A DNA stretch of 64,000 nt from Acanthaster planci (taxonomy: Eukaryota > Echinodermata > Asteroidea > Valvatida > Acanthasteridae): NCBI RefSeq assembly GCF_001949145.1, contig NW_019091355.1, positions 1,427,359 through 1,491,358 on the forward strand. Reading direction: 5' to 3'. The number at the start of each line of letters is the position of its first letter. The stretch's first letter is position 1. The notes beneath the pieces were generated by a model. It was not told where the DNA came from. It saw only the letters and a list, made by a program, of their open reading frames with translations, and did no database searches. Positions 13,292 through 26,287 of this stretch are shown piece after piece. The translations under genes were made by a program, and so were the position numbers.

Positions 13292-13793
13292 ATTTCATAT
13301 ACCACGAACTTACAAAAAAATGGGATATTATGATTTACGTCTGTGATAATTTTGCTATGTACAAGAGTTTATGAGCTAAAATAAATAAATGTAAATTGTG
13401 TACGTTGTGCTCTGGCGTCATAAGTCTATTGTATAATGATAAAAGTACAAAAAAGCATGTTGCATTTGCCAGGGTGCGCCTAAATACGGAGTGCTATAAG
13501 GTTATACTTTTCAAAGGGATGGCTGGGCTGATAGCTATGAGTGGGCGGATAATGGGCAGTTGATATCGTCTCGCTCCGTGTTACACATTCTTCGTGCGTA
13601 ATTTTACATGGCAAGAATTATCACATTTTACCTAATTTTAACCGTTTGCAAATACCTTTGGGCGTGTCATGCATGTTCTTGTCAACTACGAGCTTAACAG
13701 TTTTTTCTCTGCCAATGATTATGAATTCACTTAGAAACTTCCCAGATTGAAGCTGCGTTTCATCCGTGCAGCCAGTTGGTTAATGCTTTCGAC

Positions 13794-16700
13794 TTAAACC
13801 TCAGTGTCTGCGGTGTATTTACCCTGCGTGCCGAGATCGACTATTTCAACATCAGAATCGTCGTACTTTTGCATCTCCTTGCTCAAAGGCTCAATGATGG
13901 ACTGCCCCGATTCAGGCGTCACGACCGGTGTGCGTGAACCTGTGTTGAATTTGGATACAGAAACAGACAGCAAAATTACAAATGTCAAAAACCCAGTGCC
14001 TCCACAGACACAAATAATGATGATCTGATTTCGAGTGAGGATCGGTTCGTTTGTGCCGTTTACTGGTATCGATGCCCCGACGGATGTCGATTCTGAGAGT
14101 GTGGTGCCAGTCTCACTATGTGTTGTGTTCGTCATGGATATGGACGAGTCTACTCCAGTCGTGACCGATGGGTTGGATGGCATGGTGCCAGTGCCGACCT
14201 GATCTGTACTCTCCGTGAACGCAGGCGAGGCAATACCCGTCGCGACCGAGGTGGTGGTTAGTCTGGGCACCACGGTTGTAGTGGGCCCCGGGGCGGCGGG
14301 GATATATCTGCGCAGCGCAACGAGCACGATGTTAGAGAGGGGAGACGTCCGATTGGCGTCGTCTCGGGCAACCACGGCAAAGGCGAACGGAGCTATGTCG
14401 GTGCTGACGGGCACGGTGACGGTGAATTCCTCGGGAGAGCCAGACACGTGGGGGTCGCTCAAGTCTCCTTGGAGTATGTCTGACTGTGGAATGATCTCAG
14501 TGCCAGAGCCTGTCAGGATGGACTCGGCATTTACTCCTCTCATCAATTCATAAGAGTCAGCTGCAGGTTTGGAAAGAGTAATGTACAAAGCGGAATGGAG
14601 ATTATCTATGAAACCTGGGGACAGGTATGTACAAAAAGAAACTCTCGGTTCTGGTACATGAAAGATAAAGAACAATCCGACTTTAATGAAATCCATCATC
14701 AGTAGAGAAAGGGTATTGTAGTCTTATTCCATTCGCAGGTATTAAATGAACGGCTTTGAACGACCTGCCGAGGTGGAAGAAAATCGGCTCATTAGCACTT
14801 TGCCTCATGTGCGACCCATCGATAGATAAATCAGCAGCAATGCTTGGCTTATCCAAAACAGTATGTTACTCGTGTGTTTAACTTGTGCGCAGCGCCCTCA
14901 TAGCTACGTTAACATACGTCTGTCTCTGTGTACAATAAGAGCCAGTGACTAGAACATGAAGTTTTGATTGAAGCAATGAGACTGAAAGATAGGAAGACGC
15001 GTGAACATTGTGCATGTAAGATTACAGTATCCACACAGGCATGCGTACCTCTTCCGCTATCGAAGTCATCTCCAGTCGCGGTCCACGCCAGTCGCACCGT
15101 TCTGTCGGTGTACGAGGAAGCGACTACCCGCAAATCCGTCACTTTACCGGGGGGAAACGGGTCTGTGTCTGGCGCCGGTGCCTTGACGACTCTGCACGAG
15201 CCCGTAGAAACCACGCGCTTGAAGATCGGCACTGAACTCTGAACGGAGCGTGCTTGCCTCCGAAGACCTAAAACAGACCAGAGTCTCGTCCAAAGAATTA
15301 TATGTAAAAGCAAATGGATTTCCAAAGAACTCGTTTAGCAGGCTAAGTGCATATGAGTACGTAATCTCCAAAGAAGAAAATTTCATTTTTTTCAAGTCAG
15401 TTTATGGAATTCAGAGTTTTGGTCAAAAAAGAAAGCAAAATGCGCACTAAGTGAACTGAAATATGTCCAAGTACCTCCATCAGACGAGAACGGCAAATCA
15501 GTGACTATTGCATCGTGTCCGTTGTTCTCAACACGCACTTCGACTCCGTAGAACCCATCCCCGCTGTACTTCGTGAAATATGCGGAGTAGATTCCATCGT
15601 TCCTGGTGATATCAGCTCCTGCGGTGGAACCGTATTTCACAATATTTCCACAATATAACGGCGTTGCGTTTACTGAGCTAGAATGTTTTATGAAGCGTGG
15701 GAAATTCTTCCCAAAACTTCCCATGAGGCACAGAGTTTTGAGACCGGGAAACGATAGTGTTCATTTTTCAAATCGCATACGGTGTATCGACGAAACTATT
15801 ATTCTTCATGTCAAATTGGAATGGCTATTGATTAAGTTTACCTATCCCAGTATCGAATAGTTGAATTTCTACCGGGTTCGCTGGGTTTGGAATCGACACC
15901 AAGGCAGTAACTGTAGCGTTGACCACATTGCCGTACCCCTGGCGCACTTCAGAATAGATTGTTAACGGGGCCTCCTCTTTTTCAAAGTCTTTTGAGAAGT
16001 CGCTGATTGATGACGTCACGGAGATGGGCGGTACGTCAGCGTCTCTCGGGGATGACGTCAGCGAAGCCTCAGCGGTGATTAGCAAGGATGGGTCTATGTT
16101 CTCGATATTTATACTCCACGGACCCTCCTATTGTAAATCGATTGTTTGAGTGCTTGGTAATGATCTGAATTTGCACTGTGTCTGTTTTTGTGATGACAAA
16201 TCAAGATGCATCTTAATTTTTCACTTAATTAATTACTGTTTTTGAGCTTTCAAACAAGTAAAAGGAAGCCACCCCGGAATTATCAGTTACACCATATTTC
16301 GAAACAAGTAAATACAGAAACCCCTAAAATAATGCAGTGTTCGTTTCTAGTTGCAGGCGACCTTCCCGTGCTGTTAGCCACCGGCTGCTTCAAGTCCACA
16401 AGTGGTGGCGTCCTACACTAAAAACTGCCTAATCTGCACAAAGAATCGCAAACATTCATTGAACAAGTGCAATCTTACCGCAGCTATTCCAATCAAACTG
16501 TACACGGCTAATCTAAATGTAGCATTGACCGTGAACCCCAGATAGGAAGGCGTCAGGACATCTCCTGCCGGGCTGCTCAGTGTAATATTTGGTATGGCTG
16601 CAAAATGAAATTTTAAAAAAAGTTTAAATCAATATGCAAAGACACGAAAAGAATAAGAATAATCATCTCAACAAGTCTTATCGTAGTGCATTTTTCTGCT

Positions 16701-19700
16701 TCAGCGAGAAAACGAAATACACTTTTGGTTCCGGAAATTGTTGATTAAGCTTCTTAGCCCCGTTACCTCGTTCTGCCCAGGAAAAGGTGAACTTTGTGTT
16801 CTTGCCGATAGTTGCATCGATGTAAGTTAATGCGGTCCGGGACTCACCGACTGGAATGGTGAAAGACATGCTCCAAATCTAGCACATGAGAAAAGAGAAA
16901 TCACGGCTCGCTTGTTAGAGTCCTTACCTGTCATCATGTATACTTACACAACGTTTTGCCCATTGTATAATGCTAGCAAGTAATCAACCGCATTCTTGGA
17001 AACTTCTGGGGGTTGCCAAGGAAATGAACCCTTATCCCCTTCATTCTCAAGTCAACAACATTTGTTTATTCTGGGTTCCATTACTCCTATCTGGTACAAG
17101 TCTTCGCCAATCCTCCGTATAAACATTTCCAGTATTTTTAATCCTCTTTAAGAAAGTTTACACAATATTTACAGTTTTCATTACGTGTCTGGATAGGAAA
17201 GAGTTGTTTTTTTTTTAAGACAATAAGGCAGTAAGTTGTCCAGAAAGAGAAAAGTGTTGCATGCACTACACGGTACTCACTTGGAGCTGCTTTTCAGAGT
17301 TATTGATGTCACTTCTATCGACAGATTTTGTTAGTGCGTCTGTCAATGTGGTTGCCGCCCCTGAGTCACTTAATGCAGAATAAAATTTCCCTCCTGGCGA
17401 AAAAGAAATACCACGTAGCTGAAAACGGTTTGGTCATCGAAAAGGAAGTGTAGAGATTGTGCTTTGTTGCCTATGTGAAAGAGACGAGAGTTCGCGTTTT
17501 GGTTCATGAACATGTCAGAATCGGTCAGAGTGGGATAGAAAATTTTCACTTGTGCATAAAAATCAGCGGCGTGAAGAGTTGAACCTAAGCGAAGGGGCAT
17601 CGCCGCTGAATTGGCACTGAAAGTTCTGTCCGTCGTTTTCTGTCGTTGTGCTCTGTGAAATACCTGAAGGCGGAGTCACCTCGCCGAGTCGCGTACTGCG
17701 TCATAGCAACCGTGTTGACGGAATTGTAATTATTGCTGTTTTGTTATTGTTTTACTGTTGCTTGTTTGTTGTTGACGTAGTGATTGTCGTTGTCTTGTTT
17801 CTTGTGAGGTAATGACGGTTAAAGAAATTACCTGTCAGTTGAGACACCTCGCTGAGTTTGGGGTCGGCATTCTGTGTCATTGCGACCGTATCGACGATAA
17901 CCCTTGCCTGGAGAATATTACCCATAACAAAGTCTATAGAGGGAAAAATTGTTCCTTGGTATCCATTCAAGAGAAGAATACGGTCACCCGCTCGGTTGCT
18001 GTCACCAGACTGTATTAACTGTGGAGATGTAAAAAAGGGTATTAAGCAGAAACGACGAAAGAGTTGAGGTTCTTGGATGCGCCCATTTAAGGAATCTCCG
18101 TCTTTTGAGCTGAGTCTTTTTCTCCGACTCGAATCAAGTCCCTCGCCTCCTTTATTGCCCACTGTACAAGAGAACAAAACCATTTTGACTAATGCTTAGA
18201 GTTGTGAGGTGCGTTCAATCCATTGTCCAGCGTTGGCAAGCTATGCACCTGTTCATTTTCCGCAAGTACACAAAAGCTTTACTCCTGGCTAAAGCTGTTA
18301 ACTGGGTGCACAGCCTGTTTTTCCATTCACATGCACGGCGCATGCAGATCTAGTCACACACAGACTTTGCATCATCCATGGATCATGGTGCGTACACACT
18401 CTCCCTAATGCCTCACAAGTCCACTTGGATTCATATGTATAAGTTAGCTGCCAAAATATGCTATTCAAGTCGTCCAAATTATTTGCTATCAATATGACTG
18501 CACGGAGTTGAGGACGTTTTTACACCAACAAAGAGCAAGAATGGCGAACGGCTAATGTTGGGCCACTGTTCTGTGTCTCTTCAAACGAAGATCACGTTTA
18601 CAACAGTGGAATTACATGCTTAATCACCGAAATCCCTTGGTCACCACAAGAAATTCTTTCGTATGGAAAATACATGCATTTGGGATATCATACGGAAATC
18701 ATTGATAGGTAAGTTTCTAATATGTATTAATCTGTTCTGTAAAATTCTACATGTATATATTGTCATCGTTACTTTTAACTGTTCGTTCTTAAAAACAATC
18801 GACACTTCAGAATAGGGTCATGTCACAAGAGTGGTTTCATGCATGAAAAGCATGCACTTTCCAGATGCCCGATGTTTGATATGTATTTTTCCCGTTGTGC
18901 CACACACATTTTTAGGTGTGGCAAACATGTGGTTTTTCTCCTACGTGCTTTCTCCTAAAAAAATAGTAATTGATTTTCGCAGGTGTAACGGCAAATTAAA
19001 AGTCTTTACCTCAACTGCTTTGTGTAACGCGCCTCCTACAGACGCATATCCACTTGTCGATTTTGGTAGAGCATCTAGGAGGGTACGACGATCGTCATCG
19101 GTATAAATGCTAACCATGTCGCTGAGTGCGTGGGCATTGTCGTTATATTCCACCAGTCCCAACGACACACCAGCGGGGAGGGTCCAGATGAAAGCCGCTG
19201 TGGCGCTGATCATCCGCTGGAATGTCTCCCCCTGTGTGGGGAAAGTAGCAGAGAGGCTATCTGCTTGTGACGACCCACTCGCCTGTCATATGAGTGATCG
19301 GGTTTCATATCCATGCCTTCATGTTTCAGCCAGGGCTTTCTAAATCTCTCAAAATGATCCTGACCATTCCCTACATGTCCATGGCAAGCTGTCTGCAGAA
19401 TATTAGGCTCACGTGCCGAGGGATTCTTACTTCCATTCCAGAAAATACAAACTTTAAGGCAGTGTGTTTGTCATCGACATGTTTCCGCCAAGAATTGGAT
19501 TTGAGTGGAAACAATAGGCTTAATTAGAAAGTGTTCAATTGTTTTCTCTTTGAAACAGTTGTGTTAGAATAAAACCTCTGAAATGATCACAGAGTTCGAT
19601 TTCAGCAAGTGCATGTACAGTCATTGAAGAATTAAAAGTTAATAAAAAGATAATTAAAATAATAAAAAATTACAAAGTTACTTTCCAAACGAAGAAATTT

Positions 19701-22700
19701 TTGCACGTATTGCAGATTTGTTATTAATTAAGCACGACCGTCTCCTGGACACATTTGGAATACGTTGTAAAAAGTGCACACTAAAGTTTGGCCAAGGAGT
19801 TTGGATAGAAAAACTCCATACACGATGGATCTAACCCGAACATCGAAAGCGTGAATGCACCTGCATATCCCTGGATGTTTCTAGGGCTACAACAAGCCTC
19901 GTGGGCCCACGCTGAACGATTTGAAAGGTAGGCTTGAGATCATCTTCCGAAAGCTCACGTGGCGGGTTGTTGCCATCTAAGATAAAGAAAGAAAGTGAAG
20001 TGAAAGAGAACATCTTCAAGGCACTTTGGAAGCAAAGTCGATACACTAGTCCAATCACTTCGTTTGTTGGAGTGACACACTGCAAGAACGTCGAGGTAGT
20101 TGTCTCAAATTGTATTTTGGTTTGGACAAGAGAATTTGTTTTTGATTATGACTAGTTATAAATGAAAACTTCTTTGTTTGATTGGGGCCGAACTTTGCAG
20201 CTGTGAAGCGAAAGCGCCTACTAATCACGCACTTCAAATGGATTCAGCATAACGCAGCACGTCTTATTTTTTTCCTGAGCAAGTTTCTACTGTTAGGGTT
20301 GTAGAAAACACCTGCCTTTGAGGTCATCATGTCCTCTCATCACCTCCCAGTTGCTCTGACGGTCGCAAAGGTAGTTTTGCCGGTTGGGAGCATCGCGGTT
20401 GTGAAGGCTCGTGAGCTTTCCCGTATCTGAGTCGCAGAAGTCCACGATCTTTTCAGATAGAGAGAGGAAATATTGTGTTCTAGTTGAGTCTGAATCGAGC
20501 CAAGAATCAGAAGCATAGGTGAACTTGATAAAAAGGAGGAAAAGTGATGTTATGATAATTGCAAACGTCATGAACTCCTGATTAGTAACGAGCGCTAGAT
20601 CTAACAAAAACCCCGGATTTACCCCCAGACCACCCGCGGCATATGTAAAAAGTGCTCTTGTATACCCACAAGCACATTCCAGGCGTTTCAGTAGCTTAAA
20701 TTTGCACTACACTGGTCCTCCATCGGCGTAAGAATTTGTTCTAAGTAGGGCTGCTTACGTTGTGAAATCTCCCCCTTCCGTACATGACTGATCCCGTGGC
20801 GTTTTGCTGTGCCTCCGAGGGGATGAAAAGGCAACTATCTTCGTACCCGTCAACGACGTTCCCATAGCACGGCCGGTAACTCACTCCATCTGACTCCACT
20901 ACCATCGGCGTACCCGTTATGTTTAAAGAGCACCTGCAATAGACCTTACTCTTAAAATTTGCTCGACAGCTTGCAAAGACGTTGCTCTCCACAGACCAGC
21001 CAGCATAATTGACGCATGGGTAGATCTAGGACTTAATTTAGGGGGGGGAGGACTTGCTTTCTGTGGGGCAGAAATTTGCAATGTTCTAATGTGACCTGTC
21101 TCTCAGTGGATTGTAAACATTGTGGGTCGAGTCGGTCTCAACGGAATACTAACTCGGCGTTCCTGATATACGCAGGTGTGTTCATTTTCACAAACAACCT
21201 TGTTCAGCCCTAAAATAATAAGTCTATAAATTACTGTTCGAGGTCTGTATAGTCAAGAGTAATCTATTTAAGATTCGATCGTAAACTCGCAGAAAGGCTT
21301 TGTGAAAATCAGACATGTAATAAATTTAAAAGAAGGGGCACGGGCTTTTTTTTCAATCTCTGAAAAATTAATTTTTTTTGTCATTCAGAATGCTAACTTT
21401 TCTTTATTGCCCTGTCGTCCACTATGATGTGCATGTTTTTTACCCAGGAAGGCAAATCGTCTTACCTGATTCCTTCAAACTGCTGTGTCGAACTGGAATA
21501 ATAAAACTGATTCTCCTCGTCATCGGAGACTTCATCGAACAGACCCCAGCGATATTGGCCCCATTCGTATACCAACACTTTTCCTGATTCCAAACGGAAA
21601 ACGGTTTCGTTTCACTTGCCGGTTTCGAATTTCCAATGCAATCAGCTTCACCCTACAATCCGGCGGCCTATTGAGACACCTGTTGAACTTTTACTTATTA
21701 ATTGCCTCCTTGTTGCGTATTTGACTGACAAACACAAGAAAAGCTAACTGCTGAATTAGCCCCCAACGTAAATTTTCTGCCCAAGAAGACATCACTACAG
21801 AACTTATGATTATGTAAATTATTAGCAGAAACCAAAACTTGCTACTTCGCCCTTACAATGACAATAAGAAGTTTGAAACAGGTGTTGTCGTAACCCAAAA
21901 TGCATTTCAAGAACTGTATTTAGATAGGAAAATCAGCTGACCAAGAGATGCATAGGCAATTGTTGTATTATGATCTAGGAGGAAGGTGTCCCTGAAGATG
22001 ATGCTCAGCCCTTCCTGGCCGCATCCTCTGTTGCGTCTGGTGTAAGGAAGCGGCGGGGGGTTGCCATCGGAGGGCCCCACAATGACATCAGGGTCCTCCG
22101 GCCTAGCATCGACGTGGGTCAGATAGTCTGGACTCGCCGGCCAGGTCTGGGGCACGAAAATGGTAACGTTGCGGAAGTAGAGACGGCGGTCGGTCGCCCT
22201 GTACATTTCGCCTGAAGCATCCCGAAACATCTCCTGATGGAAACCAAGGAGAAACGTGACAATGAGTGAAGTTTGCTGTGACAGACAAACCAACAGTCAT
22301 CCTGGATTGCGTAGCAAACTGCCGGCTCAGCTACATACTATGAATCAGAGTTGGCAGTTTGCCACACACATTTGCATTAAAATTAAAGTAGCGCCGGTTC
22401 CCAACATCTTGATTAAACCAATAAATCAGAGCAAATATGGTGTCATACACTTCCTACTATTCCTACGGAAGCCAACGTTGGCAGATGTGTAACGTTTAGT
22501 TGATGACTGATTTCACTTTCAATAGCACATTGGCCAGTAAAGCTGTAAGAGGGGATCACTTTAATAGTGCCACCCTGGATGGCCGAGGAATTGAATTCCA
22601 AGTCAGGCAAGTCTACACTACCGTTAGCGACTCAAATTTCTGAGGGGTAGGGAAGCCGTGACTTGTCTCTGTTATCAAGTCAAAATTGGTCGTTGTTCAT

Positions 22701-23088
22701 AAAGCAATATATTGCTGTACCCACAGTTATGCTTTGAAATGTCCTGGGTAAATATTCTTAATATTTCCAAACACCCAAAGGCTAAACATTAGACCCTGAA
22801 TATAGTTCCACGATTCAATAGTTTGTAATGTATCAAAGTTATGAAGACACACTGTTTTTAAAGAATTTGGTCAAAACTCACCCTTATTTCATTCAACAGA
22901 TGATCATTTGGACGAACTCCTGGATCGATGAACACAGCAACGTTGGTGTACCCGTTGTGCTGTATAGCAATGGCTGAACTACCGCCCAGTGACGACGCCT
23001 GGTGTGTGGTAGCACAGCACGCTAAAACGAGCAGGACGAAGGCCCGCCAAGTACCCTCAGCCCTCATCGCTTCCCGTGGCTGACGCAT
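13794..23088 (-). CDS. CLCA-A: CLCA-family protein with degenerate protease and VWA metal sites
   Basis: Fifteen exons join in frame to 1069 aa: 22882-23088, 21942-22233, 21466-21583, 20759-20933, 20316-20448, 19861-19976, 19010-19231, 17832-18018, 17281-17393, 16767-16878, 16479-16597, 15842-16127, 15475-15618, 15049-15267, 13794-14560. CLCA proteins are secreted or membrane-anchored regulators of calcium-activated chloride channels that cleave themselves. Order of parts: signal peptide (FVLLVLACC), N-terminal protease-like domain (exons 1-5), VWA domain (exons 6-9), beta-sandwich region, fibronectin-III region (exons 14-15), Ser/Thr-rich stalk, one transmembrane helix near residue 1000 and a 53-aa tail. 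The protease motif HEWAH is YEWGQ (about 172-176), and the MIDAS DxSxS is ETSRD (about 341-345). Exon 5 needs a GC donor to stay in frame, and exon 2 uses a weak GTCAGC donor. The absence of stops or frameshifts argues for a maintained pseudoenzyme rather than a pseudogene. An in-frame ATG at 23067 could be the real start. Confidence 0.88.
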
Positions 23089-26000
23089 GTTGTGCCAGCT
23101 CTCACATTTTTCCCGAGCACCGCTTCCGTGCGTTTCCAGAGTGCAATTAGGACTTCTGAGTCCACCTCAACATTTCCACGGATGTAATGTTCTACAGCGA
23201 CGTGTCAGGTTAGTCAGTGATTGGGTCCGGCGGTGTTGACGTAGAAACAGTTCTGATATGTTTTAGCAACTCAACTAGTACCCCGTTGACCTTTCAAAAG
23301 GAACGTGGCCTGTCATATTTTTTTATTTAGAATGCTAATCAGATCCATTTATAGGTTAAATGACATGCGCACGTTTTTAACTGAAGCTGTGAAGTTTAGC
23401 TTTTTTTAGACGATGAAATACACTGCACTGCATGCACACTGAGTTGTTGTTGGCTTAAATATCTGCTGGAGACCCTGTTTCCTCTGAAGAAAAATGTCCA
23501 AAAGAAAAAGTGTAAATCAACAACGCAGGTATCGAACGGGGTCGTAGTCCTGCGTTTCAAGAAATAATCATTTTAACAACCTATGATCGCAGAGATGTCA
23601 AGATATAGACAGTGGCGGCAGAGACAGTCTGTGGTTTCATTCAACCAGCAAATTGAAACGAAACTAAAAATGGGACTGAATACTTGGGTTTTCACAGCAG
23701 TAAAATTGACATTTTGCTTTTTATGTCTAAAATTCCATGGAAGTTTATTTGATTCACTCGGGACATTAAACTCTCAGATTAGTGACAGTCCCGCGTTCCA
23801 TGTTATAATATCCGTCGAAGCTATGGCAACTATTTTTGGCGCTGAAAATCCATCATTATCCGTCCGGACATCCCGTTCATGAAATCGAACCATCAAGCGC
23901 GAGTTTTCTTTTGAGCGACAACGCATATCAAGATGAAAAATGCTCAGTCACGGACAGCCGAGTGATTCATTATCAACACGAATTAAAAACAACCCTTTCC
24001 CCCATGGAATTTACATCTTTAAAGGTGTTATAATCATAGTGTTTTGTGAATATTGAATTCCAAGCTAAAAACATGAAAAGGTTTGAGTCGCAGAATGTGC
24101 CCGGCAGTAGGGAGAAGATAAAAAGGGCACTTTCAAATAAGCTGATGTTCAAAACTATTATCAAATGGTTTGCTACCGATAGTCATTGGCCTAGCGTTGC
24201 CGGCCTTCGCATTCGAGAAAGACGGAGGAAACAATATCGTGGTGAAATTCAATTACAGTCTTCTTAGGCACGTCAACAAAACACGCAAACAATGTCCAAA
24301 CTGATACGAGATACTCCTTCAAGGGAACGACGTAGCCTGCATGAGGTGTGCCTGGGTGTGTTTCGATTGGATTGTAATAATGAGGCATTTGTTGATTTTT
24401 TGTGTCACATTTGCACATCTAAATGTCGCAAGATTACGTTTAATTGGTTTCAACTTAAATTGCACTCTTTTTGAATGGCAGTTTTCGTTAATTAAAATGA
24501 ATAAAGCTTCAAAAATAACCGACCAAAAACTTTTTTGAGTAGTTCATTTGATTCATTAACAGAGCGTGAAATTTTCCTGTCATGAATTTTTGTTCCAAGC
24601 CTAAATCCCTTGTCTGCCCCGAGGTTGGAGAGAAAAAAAGGAAGCGGCTTTATATCGAACCGCTATCTTGCTTGGCATAATAGGGTTTATAATTGTTGCG
24701 AGTGAAACTAGGAGCTGGATAAATATTTGGACAGAGACTTCATAAAGGCTACTTCAAAGAGGGGTCTATTAATCTTCACGATTCGTTGACAGCTTCACCT
24801 TTGACAAACTACAGTGTCGATCAGAATCGGTTACGCTGGAATCGTCGATTAGGGCGTGAATTTTTTTCAAGTTGAAAGTTTTAGAAGCTGTGTTTTGTAC
24901 CGGAATATTTTGTAGTTGATTTCTCAACAATCAGTCACGAATCATTCCCACGTAGTTGTTCATGAAGTCAAGTCACGAAAAACCTACTCGTGGACAAGTT
25001 AAAGGAAATTTGGATTCATTTCTGAGTAAAACTTGCTCTCAATTTTTAACCATGTGATATTTCCTATTAGTCACTTTAAAAGTATGATAATTCACTATTA
25101 CAAAATTTATTAGAATTGGGCGAACAATAAGCACACTTTTTTACAAGCCAGATAATTGACTCTTAGGAACTAAGAACTTAGTTGGGACATTTCGATTTGT
25201 GTAGTTTCAGTAATTTGAATTTCCCCACCTATGAAACCAGAAAATTCACAACAGACCGCACTGCGGTCAGCGAAGAGGAAATTTCTGGCTTGATATTCCC
25301 GTTAAAGTGACAGAAAACTAAACGAACCTGCGGGAGTTTCGGCTCCATCACAGGTAAAAAAAGTTAGATTGTGACACATAGACACTAGAAACTTAATACT
25401 GAAGGGAACATGACTAAAACAGCAAATTAGCTGCTCATTTCAAAATAACTGTACGCACACGTGGATGTGGTAAAGGATACATCTTCTTTTCACGTAAAGG
25501 AGAGCAGTAAAGCAGATTTTTTTATATAGGCCCATATTTCTTTATCCCGTCATGAAATTTTGAATCGCCATTACATTTTACTGAGATTGAGCTGAATACG
25601 AACTTCGGTTTCCAAAAGCTCCTTTTCTCTTGGCCATTTTGTCCTACTGTCTCTTTTTATCGATTCAACGAGTGGACAGATTATCAGTTTTGATCACGAT
25701 TTCAAAGGCACTTCACAAACACCCGTGTCGAATCGGGATCGTGATGACTATGAGGCTTTGGGGATTATGTCTGGGTGCTAAAATAGTCTTTGGATAGGCG
25801 TAAATCGGCAGCAACTTTGCTCCCGGGCAAGACCTTGGGTGACTCGCTTCCACAGGCCGAAGCATATCCCAAGACATTTTGTCGCCAATTTGAGTTGGAC
25901 AAGCCTCGAAAAATCACACCACTGTGTTCAGCTACATGATGTTTTTTGCGTCTGTGTGTAGCACAGGTGTAGGACAATTGACGCGTCTCATGAGAGGTCG

Positions 26001-26258
26001 ACTGCTTGACCTCTGCACCCAGTGACGAGCCTCGCGCAAAAGATAACCTCGGGTTCTCTTCTGCAAACACACAGTGAGGCTGCGTTACAATGTTGTCATT
26101 TTTTCTGTTGAAATTGCAAAGATGATAAAGATAAATCGGTAAGTGGTTTGCCGCGTGATGGTGCTATTCTAGAAGGATACAAATCGATACATGTAGCAAC
26201 CTTTAATTAAAAGCTCTCAGTTTTGCTTCCCATGGTTATACAAGACAGAGATTTTGGA

Positions 26259-26287
26259 TGTATCCCTTGTTTGTAACAAGGGATACA
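26259..26287. repeat. Perfect 13-bp hairpin
   Basis: TGTATCCCTTGTT (26259-26271) and AACAAGGGATACA (26275-26287) are exact reverse complements separated by three bases. It lies in intergenic DNA. It could be an RNA hairpin or a fold-back remnant; nothing nearby assigns a role. Confidence 0.7.

Larger units (their letters stand above)
11209..13793. other. Convergent intergenic region (tetraspanin / CLCA-A 3' flanks)
   Basis: This stretch lies between two stop codons facing each other. It should hold both 3' UTRs: AATAAA at 11800 on the plus strand and TTTATT (AATAAA on the minus strand) at 13286-13291. It is AT-rich and contains a MITE-like inverted-repeat element at 12789-13041. No coding exon was recognised. 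Confidence 0.6.

Noticed and set aside
13794-23088. Calling CLCA-A a pseudogene
   Set aside because: The key residues are lost, but 15 exons keep phase and contain no stops, and the signal peptide, transmembrane helix and tail are present. A maintained pseudoenzyme is the simpler reading.
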